Source of the DNA: Kribbella pratensis
GTDB lineage: Bacteria > Actinomycetota > Actinomycetes > Propionibacteriales > Kribbellaceae
Length of the DNA stretch: 64,000 nt
Assembly (NCBI RefSeq): GCF_004366075.1
Contig: NZ_SODU01000002.1
Location: 1,302,758 to 1,366,757, forward strand
Direction of reading: 5' to 3'
The position numbers and the translations under genes were made by a program. Positions 1 to 8,593 of the stretch are shown one piece after another; position 1 is the stretch's first letter, and the number at the start of each line of letters is the position of its first letter. Below the pieces are notes generated by a model, which was not told where the DNA came from, did not search any database, and saw only the letters and a program-made list of their open reading frames with translations.

Positions 1-641
1 GAGCCAACTCCGTCCTGCCCGCGAGCGCGCCGTTCGACCTCGACAGGGCCTTGGACTACGTGGAAAACCTGTACGCCGCGCACCAGATCGCACCGTCCTT
101 CCAGGTGGGTCCGGCGGCGCAGCCCGGCGACCTCGACGAGTACCTGGCGGCTCGCGGGTACGAGGTTCGCACTCCGACGCTGGTGATGTGCGCCGAGGTC
201 GCAGATGTGCTCGCGAAGCTGCCCGAACCGACGACGGCAGTGAATATTTCCTCGACGCCCGGTGACGACTGGATGGCCCTGTGGTGGGTCGTCGACGGCC
301 ACGGCGGATCCGACGCGCAGCCCGCCGCCCGGCAGATTCTCAACCGCGGCCGCGCGCTGTACGCCACGATCTCGTCCGGCCGGCAGGCCCAGGCCGTCGG
401 CCGCCTGGCTCTGGTCGACGACTGGGCCGGCATCTACTGCCTCGCCGTCGATCCGGCCTACCGCCGCCAGGGTCTCGCCCAGGCGACCATCCACGGCTTG
501 TTGCAGAAGGCAACGACCGTCGGCGTCAACCACGTCTGGCTCCAGGTGGTCGAGGCCAACGCCCCGGCCCGCGCCCTGTACGACAGCCTCGGTTTCCAGA
601 CTGTCTCGCGCTACCACTACCGCGTCCGCCCTCAGCCCTGA
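1..641 (+). CDS. GNAT-family N-acetyltransferase (5' end cut by window edge)
   Basis: This is the C-terminal part of a GNAT acetyltransferase, an enzyme that moves an acetyl group from acetyl-CoA to an amine; the substrate cannot be told. The reading frame is open from position 3 onward (Ala-Asn-Ser-Val-Leu), so the true start lies outside the window, and the TTG at 51 is only an internal codon. The acetyl-CoA-binding motif A is visible as VDPAYRRQGLAQA at roughly 455-490, followed by the family's usual C-terminal NxxARxLYxSLGF pattern at about 557-598. The protein ends TGA at 641. The next gene begins 45 bases downstream on the same strand, so the two may be cotranscribed. Confidence 0.85.
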   Translation, partial: ANSVLPASAPFDLDRALDYVENLYAAHQIAPSFQVGPAAQPGDLDEYLAARGYEVRTPTLVMCAEVADVLAKLPEPTTAVNISSTPGDDWMALWWVVDGHGGSDAQPAARQILNRGRALYATISSGRQAQAVGRLALVDDWAGIYCLAVDPAYRRQGLAQATIHGLLQKATTVGVNHVWLQVVEANAPARALYDSLGFQTVSRYHYRVRPQP

Positions 642-685
642 GCAGAAGCCTCCGGTATCGCCCCGCGATCGGAGAAGATGTCGGC

Positions 686-1459
686 GTGCTGACTCTCGCG
701 GATCACCGGACCGGTCTGTTGCAACGCGGTACGAGCGGACCGCCGGTGGTGCTCCTGCACTCGCTCGGCCTCGACAAACACATGTGGGAACCGATCATCG
801 ATCAACTCGCGGTCGGGCGCCGGGTGTTCGCTTACGACCTGCGAGGTCACGGCGAGGCAGCCGGATCGCCCCGCCCGTTCACGTTGGGCGACACGGCCGC
901 GGACCTGATCGGCGTACTCGACGAGCTCGGACTGGAGAGCGCGCATGTCGTCGGGTTGTCGTACGGCGGAGCGATCGCCCAGACCGCGGCGATCGAGTCG
1001 CCCGATCGGTTCGCCTCCCTGTCACTGCTGGCGACGACCGACCGGGCGTTCCCGGAGATCTTCGAGGGGCGCGCGGCCGGCGCCGAGGTGGACGGGATGG
1101 CGGCCCAGGTCGACGAGACGCTGTCCCGGTGGTTCACTCCGGAAGCCCTCGCCGCCGAGACCGCGGGCGTGCGCTACGCGCGGGGTTGTCTGCAGGCGAT
1201 GAAGTCCGAGGACTGGGCAGCGGCGTGGCGTTCGATGAAGGAGCTCGATGCCCAGGGCAAGCTCGGAGACTTCGCCGCGCCGGCGCTGGTAGTCGCCGGC
1301 AGTGCGGACGTGTCCGGGCCGACTGCCGTCCTGCGCCAGGTTGCCGACGGCATTCCCGGCGCTGCGTTCCGCGAGCTACCCGGCGTACCGCATATGCAGA
1401 CGCTGGAGCGTGCCGATCTGATCGCGGGCGTTCTGGACGACTTCCTGCCTAGAGGTTGA
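686..1459 (+). CDS. Alpha/beta hydrolase, 3-oxoadipate enol-lactonase-like
   Basis: A 257-residue alpha/beta-fold hydrolase. The GTG start at 686 was chosen because GGAG sits 11 bases upstream and because the longer open frame before it only shadows the acetyltransferase. The nucleophile elbow is GLSYGG (Ser near residue 91), the oxyanion segment is LLHSLGLDKHMW near residue 25, the acidic residue is in GSADVSGP, and the catalytic His is in GVPHMQ near the end. The overall length and the YDLRGHG segment fit PcaD-like enol-lactonases, but many hydrolases of other specificity share these features and no beta-ketoadipate pathway gene is nearby. Its 3' end overlaps the convergent gene by 11 bases. 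Confidence 0.85.
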   Translation: MLTLADHRTGLLQRGTSGPPVVLLHSLGLDKHMWEPIIDQLAVGRRVFAYDLRGHGEAAGSPRPFTLGDTAADLIGVLDELGLESAHVVGLSYGGAIAQTAAIESPDRFASLSLLATTDRAFPEIFEGRAAGAEVDGMAAQVDETLSRWFTPEALAAETAGVRYARGCLQAMKSEDWAAAWRSMKELDAQGKLGDFAAPALVVAGSADVSGPTAVLRQVADGIPGAAFRELPGVPHMQTLERADLIAGVLDDFLPRG

Positions 1460-2381
1460 GTTGCTGCAGGTGATCGAGGACGACGAACTCGGCACCCGTC
1501 TTCTCGACCGACGTGCGGAGCGGGGTCAGGTCGGTCCACGGGATGCCGGGATCGTCGAGAGGCTTGTCGAAGTCGTCCCAGTGCGTGGCGATCACCTTCC
1601 GGACCGGCTTGATCGTCTGCAGCAGGCGGTCGGTGATGCCCGGCTCGCCGCCCGGAGCGGCCAGTACGATGTCGACCTGGAGACCGCGCAGCGCGTTCGG
1701 GTCGAAGTTCGCCGTACTGAGGCTGAGGATGCGCAGGCCGCCGATCGTGATGACGAACGCGAGCGTGCCGCCCTCGACCAGGTCCTCGATCACGCGCGGG
1801 CGCGGTGGGACCTCGTACCGGTAGCCCGGGTACGCGTAGGTGTGCCGCTTGCCGCCGCAGGAGTGCAGCGACGGGAACACCTCGATCGTGAAGCCTTCGA
1901 ACGGCAGGTACTCGCCGCCGCGGACAGGTGACAGCAGGTCGTTCGGCGTCTTCATCGCGCGCAGCATGTTCGCGTGCGTCTCGGTGCAGAGCACGGTGGC
2001 CCGCGTCTTCTTCGCGACGTACGGTACGTCGGCCATGTGGTCGTAGTGGCCGTGGTGGACCAGGATCGCGTCGGCGGTGCTCAGGTGCCGGTCGATCACG
2101 TCGGGCTTGATCACCAGCTTCGTCTTAGGGTCGGCGCCCTCCGGCGTGAACGTCCCGGTGTGGAACCGCGTCAGCCACGGATCGGTCAGTACGACGCTCT
2201 TGCCGCACCGGATCTGCCACGCATGCGTCCCGAACCAGGTCAGCTCCAACGGCTCTCGCGTCGCCTGGCTCGTGGACGTCGTTGCCGCCTCGCTGTGGTT
2301 CTCGAGCGCGACCGCCCCGACCACACCCGCGGCACCGGCCGCCGCCGCGCCCGCCAGCATCCCTCTCCGACTCACCTTCAC
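1449..2381 (-). CDS. Tat-exported metallo-beta-lactamase-fold hydrolase
   Basis: A 310-residue protein of the metallo-beta-lactamase superfamily, UlaG/YtnP-like branch. The N-terminus starts MKVSRRGMLAG and is followed by an Ala/Gly-rich stretch ending near ENHSEAA. That is a twin-arginine signal peptide, so the enzyme should be exported folded with its metals. The metal-binding motif HHGHYDHM (HxHxDH) lies near residue 110, and further ligands are probably the later HSCGGKRH and ATHWDD segments. The GTG start at 2381 has AGAGGA upstream. It faces away from the LysR gene at 2497, which makes that regulator a candidate controller. The substrate is not evident. Confidence 0.85.
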   Translation of the reverse strand: MKVSRRGMLAGAAAAGAAGVVGAVALENHSEAATTSTSQATREPLELTWFGTHAWQIRCGKSVVLTDPWLTRFHTGTFTPEGADPKTKLVIKPDVIDRHLSTADAILVHHGHYDHMADVPYVAKKTRATVLCTETHANMLRAMKTPNDLLSPVRGGEYLPFEGFTIEVFPSLHSCGGKRHTYAYPGYRYEVPPRPRVIEDLVEGGTLAFVITIGGLRILSLSTANFDPNALRGLQVDIVLAAPGGEPGITDRLLQTIKPVRKVIATHWDDFDKPLDDPGIPWTDLTPLRTSVEKTGAEFVVLDHLQQLNL

Positions 2382-2496
2382 GCTGTTTCCTCTCGTCGTC
2401 TGAAACCTCAGTCAAGGCGAGGGCTCGCGGGCATGTCGAATATGCTCTTGCGCATGGACCGATTGGCTGGAGATATCACCGCAGGTCAAACAGGTC

Positions 2497-3369
2497 ATGA
2501 TCACTGAACGGCATCTGCAGATCTTCATCGCCCTCGCCGAGGAGCAGCACTTCGGGGACGCGGCGCGGGCCGTCGGCATCACCCAGCCGCCGTTGTCCCA
2601 GGGCCTGCGGCGCCTGGAAGCGCTGATCGGCTCGAAGCTCTTCGAACGCGGCGCCGGTCGCGTCGAACTCACGCCCGCGGGCGTCGCGCTGCTGCCGTAC
2701 GCACGGCGCGCGCTGACCTCGATCGAGGAGCTCCACCAGGCGGCGATCGCGCGTGATCCGGAGGGACCCGAGATCCGGCTCGGCCTGGCGCCCGAAGTTC
2801 CGCCGTCGGCGGGTGCGGCGGTGGCCGCGGCCTGCGGCTCGGTGATCCCGGGCAGTCGGGTGACGGTGGTGACCGCGCCGACGAGTTCGCTGGTCAATCA
2901 GGTCGGGACGGGCCGGTTGACGTTGGCCGCCGTACTGCATCCCGCCGTTCTGGACGGCCTGGAGGCCGGACCTGTATCGCTTCTGCCGACCTGGGCGCTG
3001 GTGCCGGCCGCGACCGTCGACACTGAGGTTGTGGCATTGCGGCAGTTGAAAGGGCTGCCGATCGCGGTGCGGCCGCGCGCCGAAGCGCCGGCGGCGCGGG
3101 ACCTGTTCCTGGACACGTTTGCGTTGCACCGGCCTGACGGTGGGACGGTCGTGGTGACCGACGAGCGCGCCGGACTCGCGATGGCGGCGGCCGGCCAGGC
3201 GATCGTGGTGACCGCCGATCCGGCACTGATCGCGCCAGGCGTCGGGCGGCATCGACTGGCCGACGATCCGCTGCCGTTGCGACTCCGGCTCGTCTGGTCG
3301 AGGACGCGTACGCCGTTCCTCCGCCCGAACGACGTGATGGCTCAGCTCACGGAAGCGCTGGCATCGTGA
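2497..3369 (+). CDS. LysR-family transcriptional regulator
   Basis: A 290-residue LysR-type regulator. The N-terminal winged helix-turn-helix occupies residues 1-62; its pattern LAEEQHFGDAARAVGITQPP..SQ..RRLE is typical, and a substrate-binding-like effector domain follows (about 90-285). The family usually binds divergent intergenic DNA and controls the neighbouring gene together with itself. Here the 115-base gap to the divergent metallo-hydrolase gene (start 2381) holds a short dyad, GCAT-N7-ATGC near 2430, that could be part of its site. The stop codon overlaps the GTG start of the next gene by four bases (GTGA at 3366), so the serine hydrolase downstream is translationally coupled and probably cotranscribed. 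Confidence 0.9.
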   Translation: MITERHLQIFIALAEEQHFGDAARAVGITQPPLSQGLRRLEALIGSKLFERGAGRVELTPAGVALLPYARRALTSIEELHQAAIARDPEGPEIRLGLAPEVPPSAGAAVAAACGSVIPGSRVTVVTAPTSSLVNQVGTGRLTLAAVLHPAVLDGLEAGPVSLLPTWALVPAATVDTEVVALRQLKGLPIAVRPRAEAPAARDLFLDTFALHRPDGGTVVVTDERAGLAMAAAGQAIVVTADPALIAPGVGRHRLADDPLPLRLRLVWSRTRTPFLRPNDVMAQLTEALAS

Positions 3370-4238
3370 ACGCCCGGATCCGTGGGATCTTCGAGGACGC
3401 CGGTGTCCGCGGCTGGATGCACGCGATCTCACTCGAGGATCCTCAGGCGAGCGTCGAGCTGGATGCGGACGTCGTCGTACCGCTGGCATCGGTCTACAAG
3501 TTGCCGCTGCTCGCCGGGTTCTGCCGGCTGGTGGACCTGGGCGAGCTCGATCCGCGCGAGCGGGTGACGCTGGAGCCTTCGGCGCGAACCGCCGGACCGA
3601 CCGGGCTGTCCGCGTTCGCGGATCCGGTGACGGTGTCGCTGCGCGATCTGGCCCTGTCGATGGCGACGGTGTCGGACAACGCGTCGGCCGATGCGCTGCT
3701 GGACATCGTCGGGCTGCGTCGACTGGCCGAGATCCTGGAGTCGTTCGGCCTGCGCCGCACCTGGGTCCGCCGCGGTACGGCGGCCAACCTGCGTGACCTG
3801 CAGCGCCGTACGGGTGCGGACGATGCGGACGCGGCCCTCGCCGTACTCGCGGACAACGACCGGACCGATCCGGTCGGCGTGTACGAGGCGGCGAACGGGT
3901 CAGCCGCGAGCGCGCGCGACCTGACCCTGCTGCTGCGGCGGTTGTGGGCGGGGGAGTTGCTGTCGGCGTCGCAGACCGAGTTCGTGAAGACGACGATGCA
4001 CCGGCAGATCTTCCTGCACCGGTTGGCGTCCGGTTTCCCGCACGACGGCGTACGTGTCGCGGGGAAGACCGGAACGTTCGGCGCGTTGCGGCACGAGGCC
4101 GGCGTGGTCACCCTGCCCGGCGGAGCGGCGTTCGCGATCGCGGTCCTCACGCTCGCCGCCCGCGGCGACTTCCGCCAGCCCCGCGTCGACGCCGCCATCG
4201 GCGAGGCCGCCCGGGTAGCGGTCGACCTGCTGCGTTAG
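3366..4238 (+). CDS. Class A beta-lactamase-like serine hydrolase
   Basis: A 290-residue serine hydrolase of the class A beta-lactamase / DD-peptidase fold. The three active-site motifs are present: SVYK (Ser42, Lys45), SDN (103-105) and KTG (234-236). A convincing ExxxN omega-loop glutamate is not obvious and I see no signal peptide or lipobox, so it may be a cytoplasmic or atypical hydrolase rather than an antibiotic-inactivating enzyme. The start GTG overlaps the LysR stop (GTGA), indicating translational coupling. LysR plus beta-lactamase recalls ampR-ampC, but here the two genes are codirectional and overlapping rather than divergent, so the resemblance should not be pressed. Confidence 0.85.
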   Translation: MNARIRGIFEDAGVRGWMHAISLEDPQASVELDADVVVPLASVYKLPLLAGFCRLVDLGELDPRERVTLEPSARTAGPTGLSAFADPVTVSLRDLALSMATVSDNASADALLDIVGLRRLAEILESFGLRRTWVRRGTAANLRDLQRRTGADDADAALAVLADNDRTDPVGVYEAANGSAASARDLTLLLRRLWAGELLSASQTEFVKTTMHRQIFLHRLASGFPHDGVRVAGKTGTFGALRHEAGVVTLPGGAAFAIAVLTLAARGDFRQPRVDAAIGEAARVAVDLLR

Positions 4239-4621
4239 ACGATCGCGTACGCCTCGATCTCGAGCAGGGCGTCCGGGCTGAACAGCGCGGCCACCTGGAC
4301 CGCCGTACTCGCGGGCTTGGTGCCCGGGATGTACTCGTCGCGGACCGTACGGATGGCCGGCAGGAACCCGATGTCGGTGACGAAGTACGTCAGCTTCACG
4401 ACGTCCTCGAACGTCGCGCCGACCGCCGACAGGCAACGTCGCAGGTTCTCGAAGACCTGGCGTGCCTGCGCCTCGGGATCCCCGATCCCGACGAACTGCC
4501 CGTCCGGATCCAGCGCCACCTGCCCGGAGATCGCCACCCACTGCCCCCGGCCGGTGACGACGTGGCTGTAACCGTTGCCCGGGGCCACTCCGACGGCGCG
4601 CGGGTACTCCAGCTTGCTCAC
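4235..4621 (-). CDS. RidA/YjgF/YER057c/UK114-family protein
   Basis: A 128-residue RidA-family protein. Canonical members are trimeric and hydrolyse reactive enamine/imine intermediates released by PLP enzymes. Conserved patterns visible are ISGQVALDPDG, ARQVFENLRRCL, TYFVTDI and the C-terminal VQVAALFSPDALLEIEA. Canonical RidA has an arginine near the IEA/IEC segment (R105); I do not see it in the usual place, so this may belong to an Rid subfamily without standard imine hydrolase activity. The GTG at 4621 was chosen over the TTG at 4633 because GGAGG lies five bases before it. A truncated sibling of this N-terminus lies at 5771-5905. Confidence 0.9.
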   Translation of the reverse strand: MSKLEYPRAVGVAPGNGYSHVVTGRGQWVAISGQVALDPDGQFVGIGDPEAQARQVFENLRRCLSAVGATFEDVVKLTYFVTDIGFLPAIRTVRDEYIPGTKPASTAVQVAALFSPDALLEIEAYAIV

Positions 4622-4670
4622 ATGCTCCTCCAACCGATCTCAACCCCATCCGACCACATGAGTGGGTGAA

Positions 4671-5774
4671 CTACGCCGGGAGCAGGCGCTCCGCGAAGAA
4701 GTTCTTCACGAGATCCTGCATCTCGCGGTCGAAGCGGTGCGGGCCGGGGAGGAAGGTGCCCGTGTAGCTGCCGGGACCGTCGAGGAAGAGTTCGGTGAGC
4801 TCGCGGTCGGCGGCGACCATGCCTCGCGACGGGAAGAGCTCGTCGTCCTCGGCATAGACGACGAGCTGATGGTGGCGGCCCCGGCCCGCGGTCAGCGTGG
4901 GGTGGTCGAGCTCCCGAGCCAAGCCGGGCGTCGTGAACAACCAGGAGTGGGCGTCGACGTACGCCGGGACGAGCGCCTCGAAGGTGGTCATCATGCACAC
5001 CACCGCCGAGGCCCGGATGCCCGGATCCAGCGCGGTCAGTGCCGCCGCCCTCGCACCCCCGCCGGAGAATCCGAAGACGCCGACGTCATCCACTTCGTCG
5101 ACTCCACGCAAGACACTGAGTGCGACCAGGTCGTCGTACGCGACCATCCCGGCGAACGACGTACCGAGGATGCCGGCCGCCTTCGCGATCGTGTGCTCGT
5201 GGTGCACGGCCGCGACGTCGTACCACTCGTGGTCATCGGGTGAGTGGTCCGCTGCGAGCCAGGCGGCCTCGTACGCCGCCATCAGGTCGCGCAAGCCCCG
5301 CGGCAGTGGATCGAAGCCGAACCGCCGGGAGCCCCACGCAAAGGTGTCGTGGCACAGCACCACGAAACCGGCGCGGGCGAGCTCGTTCGCGACGGCTCGG
5401 TCCTCGTACAGGTCCGCACGCACCCGGAGGGCCCTCGTGCTCGGCCGAGGCGTGTCGACCATCCGCTCCGCGCCGATCGACTTCACGCCGGCGTGGCAGT
5501 GCAACCCCAGCAGACCGGGTCCGAGCGGGCCGTCCGCGGGACGCAGCAGCCACGCGCGAGTCGGCGGACCGAAGCCGGTCGACCACTCGAGCTCACTCCC
5601 GTGGACGCCGTCCGCGCGCCACTCGCCGACGGTCCGCACGGCCGGTCGTTGCGGAGGCTCCGGCACGCCGAGGAGGGCGGCGACCCTCGTGGTCAGTTCG
5701 TCACCGGTCAGTGGCGACGCGTCGCGGACGAAGTCCGGCCAGTCCTCGTAGCCGCCCAACGCACTCGGTCTCAA
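4671..5774 (-). CDS. Dienelactone-hydrolase / acetyl-esterase-like alpha/beta hydrolase
   Basis: A 367-residue alpha/beta hydrolase of the large esterase / dienelactone hydrolase group. The nucleophile motif is GFSGGG, the acid is in YAEDDELF and the His in GPHRFDREM. A long N-terminal region precedes the core, with LGLHCHAG as the probable oxyanion strand. No signal peptide is seen. The TTG start at 5774 overlaps the stop of the 44-codon RidA relic (TTGA). Translation is therefore probably coupled to that relic, and both lie downstream of a LacI-type operator at 5955-5966. The substrate may be a sugar ester, given the LacI/PmoA neighbour; that is inference. The exact start is moderately certain. 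Confidence 0.75.
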   Translation of the reverse strand: MRPSALGGYEDWPDFVRDASPLTGDELTTRVAALLGVPEPPQRPAVRTVGEWRADGVHGSELEWSTGFGPPTRAWLLRPADGPLGPGLLGLHCHAGVKSIGAERMVDTPRPSTRALRVRADLYEDRAVANELARAGFVVLCHDTFAWGSRRFGFDPLPRGLRDLMAAYEAAWLAADHSPDDHEWYDVAAVHHEHTIAKAAGILGTSFAGMVAYDDLVALSVLRGVDEVDDVGVFGFSGGGARAAALTALDPGIRASAVVCMMTTFEALVPAYVDAHSWLFTTPGLARELDHPTLTAGRGRHHQLVVYAEDDELFPSRGMVAADRELTELFLDGPGSYTGTFLPGPHRFDREMQDLVKNFFAERLLPA

Positions 5775-5905
5775 CCCTTCACCGCGCCGACCGATGCCAA
5801 GGAGCGCTCCAGGTTCGCGACCCGTTGGCCAGTTCCGGTCACCACCTGGGTGTACCCGTTGCCCGGCGCAACGCCCTCGACCTGCGGATACTCCAACTCG
5901 CTCAC
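5771..5905 (-). pseudogene. Truncated RidA N-terminus (44 codons), possibly joined to a permease tail
   Basis: From a GTG with a good GGAGGA site, this strand reads about 30 residues matching the N-terminus of the RidA gene at 4235-4621 (SELEYPQ..GVAPGNGY..VVTG.GQ). It then departs into a short tail ending ASVGAVKG and a stop. The ending AGAVKG-stop is what I remember at the C-terminus of MalG-type sugar permeases in actinobacteria, so this may be a deletion scar fusing two former genes. That second half is only a suggestion. The short frame remains intact and its stop overlaps the hydrolase start, so it may survive as a leader that delivers ribosomes to the hydrolase gene. Confidence 0.7.
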
Positions 5906-5954
5906 AGTTCCTCCGGTTGTGGTGTCGGTCCATCATGCGTGGCCCGAGGGTTGA

Positions 5955-5966
5955 GAAACCGGTTTC
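5955..5966. promoter_or_regulatory. LacI-family operator, perfect 12-bp palindrome
   Basis: GAAACCGGTTTC is a perfect palindrome with the central CG step typical of LacI/PurR-family operators. It lies 21 bases before the start of the LacI-PmoA gene and 50 bases from the divergent RidA relic/hydrolase transcript. It is therefore well placed to control both directions and to serve autoregulation. Confidence 0.7.
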
Positions 5967-5986
5967 CATCGGGAGAGGATACGGAG

Positions 5987-7843
5987 GTGGGACGGACACC
6001 GAAGGACTCGATCACGATTGCCGACGTCGCGCGGGCGGCGGAGGTGTCACGCGCGACCGTGTCCCGGGTGATGAACGGGCGCCTCAGTGTCGCACCCGAG
6101 ATCGTCGCCCGGGTGCGCGCCGCGGCGGAGCGCCTCAACTACCGGCCGAGCGACCTGGCCCGCAGCCTGTCGCTGGGCCGGACGAACATGGTCGCGTTGG
6201 TCGTCCCGGACCTCGGCAACCCGCTGTTCCAGCAGATCCTGCGCGGCATCACGAACGCGTCCGCGGCGGCCGGGTACAAGGTGCTGGTCGCCGAGACCGA
6301 CGAGGACCCGAACGCCGAGGCGGCGATCGCCATCGAGGCCCGGCGGCGCTGCGACGCACTGATCATGGTCTCGCCGCGGATCGACGAGGAGCGGCTGCTC
6401 GAACTCCTCCCGCAGGTGCAACCGGTGATCCTGGTCAACCGTCAGGGGCCGGCGGAGGTGACGTCGGTGGTGGTCGACTACGGTCGCGCCGTACGGATCG
6501 TCGTCGATCACCTGGTCGGTCTCGGCCACCGGCGGCTCGCGTTCCTGTCCGGCCCGGCGGCGAGTACGTCCAACGTCCTGCGGCTGCAGGCGCTCGCGGT
6601 CGCCGAGCGGGAGATCCCGGGGCTGGAGCTCGTCCGGCTCGAATGTGGCCGGTCGATCGAGGACGGGTACGCCGCGGTGGAGCGGGTGCTCGAATCGCAG
6701 GTCACCGCGGTCGTCGCGTTCAACGATCTGGTGGCGTTCGGGCTGCTCGCGCGGCTCAACGAGGTCGGGGTCGCCGTACCGGCTGATCTGTCGGTGACGG
6801 GGATGGACGACATCGGGCTCGCGCGCTTCGCCGTACCGTCGCTGACGACTGTGCGGGTGCCGCAGAAGGATCTCGGTGAACTCGCGTGGCAGCGGTTGCA
6901 CGCGTCGATCACGGGGCTTTCGGACGAGGTGGGCGGCGTACCGGAGTTGCGGCTGGCGGTGCGGGCGAGTACGGGCCCGGTGCCTCAGGAGCCGCGTTCC
7001 GAGGGGTCAGCCGACCAGGTCGGGTGGCAGCAGCAGGGGGACATCTTTGCGCTGGGGAGCTCGTCGGGGTTGCTCGCGCGGTACGAGTTCGGACGGCGGA
7101 TGCCGCAGGTCCACGCACCGCGTCCTTATCTGCACCCAGTCCGAACGCTCGGCGGGCACCCGCTGACCGAGGTCAGCCCGGTCGACCATAGGCATCACTA
7201 CGGTGTCTCGCTCGCCGTCGCGCAAGTCAACGGCACCTCGCACTGGGGCGGCCGGACGTACGTGCGCGGTCAGGGCCCGACCCTTCTCACGAACCACGGC
7301 CAGCAACGCAGCCGCGGAGTCACCGTCAACAACCGCGAGCTCGTCGACGACATCACCTGGTACGACGAGCAAGGGCGGCCGCAACTGGTCGAACGTCGCC
7401 GCCTGACCGGCGATCTCGCCTTCGGTGGTTGGCGACTCGACTGGCGCAGCATCCTCACCGCCCGCTACGGCTCGATCCGGATCGACAGCCCGGCCACCAA
7501 CGGTCGCGAGGGAGCGGCGTACGGCGGTCTCTTCTGGCGACTGCCTGCCGCGGAGACGACTGTGCTCAGTGCCGACGGCGAAGGGCTGGATGCCGCCTTC
7601 GGGTCTCGTAGCCCATGGCTCGCGTTCGTCCAAGGCGATGTCAGCCTGCTGTTGCTGCAGCCGGATCAGGTCTGGCCGTGGTTCTTGCGATCCGAGGAGT
7701 ACGTCGGCGCGTGCCCGGCACTCGCGTGGGAGCAGCCGTTGGTGCTGCAACCCAACCAGGACCTGACGTTGTCGCTCACCGCACTCCTGCTGGACCGGGC
7801 GGTCGACGCGGCCGAGGCTAAAACGTTGGCAGGCCAGTTGTAG
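5987..7843 (+). CDS. LacI-family regulator fused to a PmoA-like (DUF6807) domain
   Basis: A 618-residue fusion. Residues 1-60 are the LacI helix-turn-helix (TIADVARAAEVSRATVSRVMNG) and hinge. Residues 60-340 are the periplasmic-binding-protein-like effector domain, ending near VRASTGPV. After a short linker, residues 345-615 match the PmoA/DUF6807 family as I know it, with the HP-LTEVSPVDHRHHYG and HWGGRTYVRGQGP segments. PmoA-like genes often sit beside oxidoreductases for sugar or inositol derivatives. Fusing the domain to its repressor suggests an enzyme or sensor that feeds directly into regulation. The GTG start is preceded by GGGAGAGG. It overlaps the convergent thiG end by 26 bases. 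Confidence 0.88.
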   Translation: MGRTPKDSITIADVARAAEVSRATVSRVMNGRLSVAPEIVARVRAAAERLNYRPSDLARSLSLGRTNMVALVVPDLGNPLFQQILRGITNASAAAGYKVLVAETDEDPNAEAAIAIEARRRCDALIMVSPRIDEERLLELLPQVQPVILVNRQGPAEVTSVVVDYGRAVRIVVDHLVGLGHRRLAFLSGPAASTSNVLRLQALAVAEREIPGLELVRLECGRSIEDGYAAVERVLESQVTAVVAFNDLVAFGLLARLNEVGVAVPADLSVTGMDDIGLARFAVPSLTTVRVPQKDLGELAWQRLHASITGLSDEVGGVPELRLAVRASTGPVPQEPRSEGSADQVGWQQQGDIFALGSSSGLLARYEFGRRMPQVHAPRPYLHPVRTLGGHPLTEVSPVDHRHHYGVSLAVAQVNGTSHWGGRTYVRGQGPTLLTNHGQQRSRGVTVNNRELVDDITWYDEQGRPQLVERRRLTGDLAFGGWRLDWRSILTARYGSIRIDSPATNGREGAAYGGLFWRLPAAETTVLSADGEGLDAAFGSRSPWLAFVQGDVSLLLLQPDQVWPWFLRSEEYVGACPALAWEQPLVLQPNQDLTLSLTALLLDRAVDAAEAKTLAGQL

Positions 7844-8591
7844 GCGACGACGCCAGCGCCGACTGCCATCTCTTCGGCACCCGGCCGGCGAGGCGTGCGT
7901 TCCGGCCGGCCGAGACGGCGTCGCGCATCGCGGCGGCCATCAGAGCGGGTTTCTCCGCACGGGTCACCGGGGTGGCGAGCATGACCGCGTCGCATCCGAG
8001 TTCCATCGCCAGCGCGGCGTCACTCGCCGTACCGATGCCCGCATCCACGATCACCGGGACGTTCGCCGCCTCGGCGATCAGCGCGATGTTGTGCGGGTTG
8101 CGGATCCCCAGCGCCGAACCGATGGGTGCGGCCAACGGCATCACGGCCGCGCAGCCGGCCTGCTCGAGGCGGCGGGCGAGGATCGGGTCGTCGTTCGTGT
8201 ACGGCAACACCGTGAAACCGTCGGCCACCAACGCCTCCACGGCATCGAGCAGCTCGAACGGGTCCGGCAGCAGCAGGTGGTCGTCGGCAACGACCTCGAC
8301 CTTGATCAGGTCGGTCCCGAGCGCCTCGCGGGCCAGCTTGGCGGTCAGCACGGCCTCGGCCGCGGTGTGGCAGCCGGCCGTGTTCGGCAGTACGTCGATG
8401 TTGTGCTTCTTCAGCACGTCGAGCACCGAGCCTTCGTGACCCGTGCCGAGCCGGCGCATCGCGACCGTGGTGAGTTGGGTGCCGGAGGCAATCAATGCCT
8501 CCTCCATCACTTCCAGGTTGGCCGAACCGCCGGTCCCCATGATGAGGCGCGACGTGTACGTGCGCCCGCCGAGCTCCAGTGGATCATCCAT
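7818..8591 (-). CDS. thiG: Thiazole synthase ThiG
   Basis: A 257-residue ThiG, which makes the thiazole phosphate half of thiamine from 1-deoxy-D-xylulose 5-phosphate, dehydroglycine and sulfur carried by ThiS thiocarboxylate. It is a TIM-barrel protein: the Schiff-base lysine lies in LIKVEVVADD, and the phosphate-binding loops are PLAAPIGSALGIRNP and VDAGIGTASDAA. RLIMGTGG and MRRLGTG are classic N-terminal markers. The ATG at 8591 lies two bases after the thiS stop; longer in-frame extensions only shadow thiS. With thiS it forms a riboswitch-controlled pair. A thiO/thiH partner for dehydroglycine is not adjacent. Confidence 0.95.
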   Translation of the reverse strand: MDDPLELGGRTYTSRLIMGTGGSANLEVMEEALIASGTQLTTVAMRRLGTGHEGSVLDVLKKHNIDVLPNTAGCHTAAEAVLTAKLAREALGTDLIKVEVVADDHLLLPDPFELLDAVEALVADGFTVLPYTNDDPILARRLEQAGCAAVMPLAAPIGSALGIRNPHNIALIAEAANVPVIVDAGIGTASDAALAMELGCDAVMLATPVTRAEKPALMAAAMRDAVSAGRNARLAGRVPKRWQSALASSPTTGLPTF

Positions 8592-8593
8592 GG

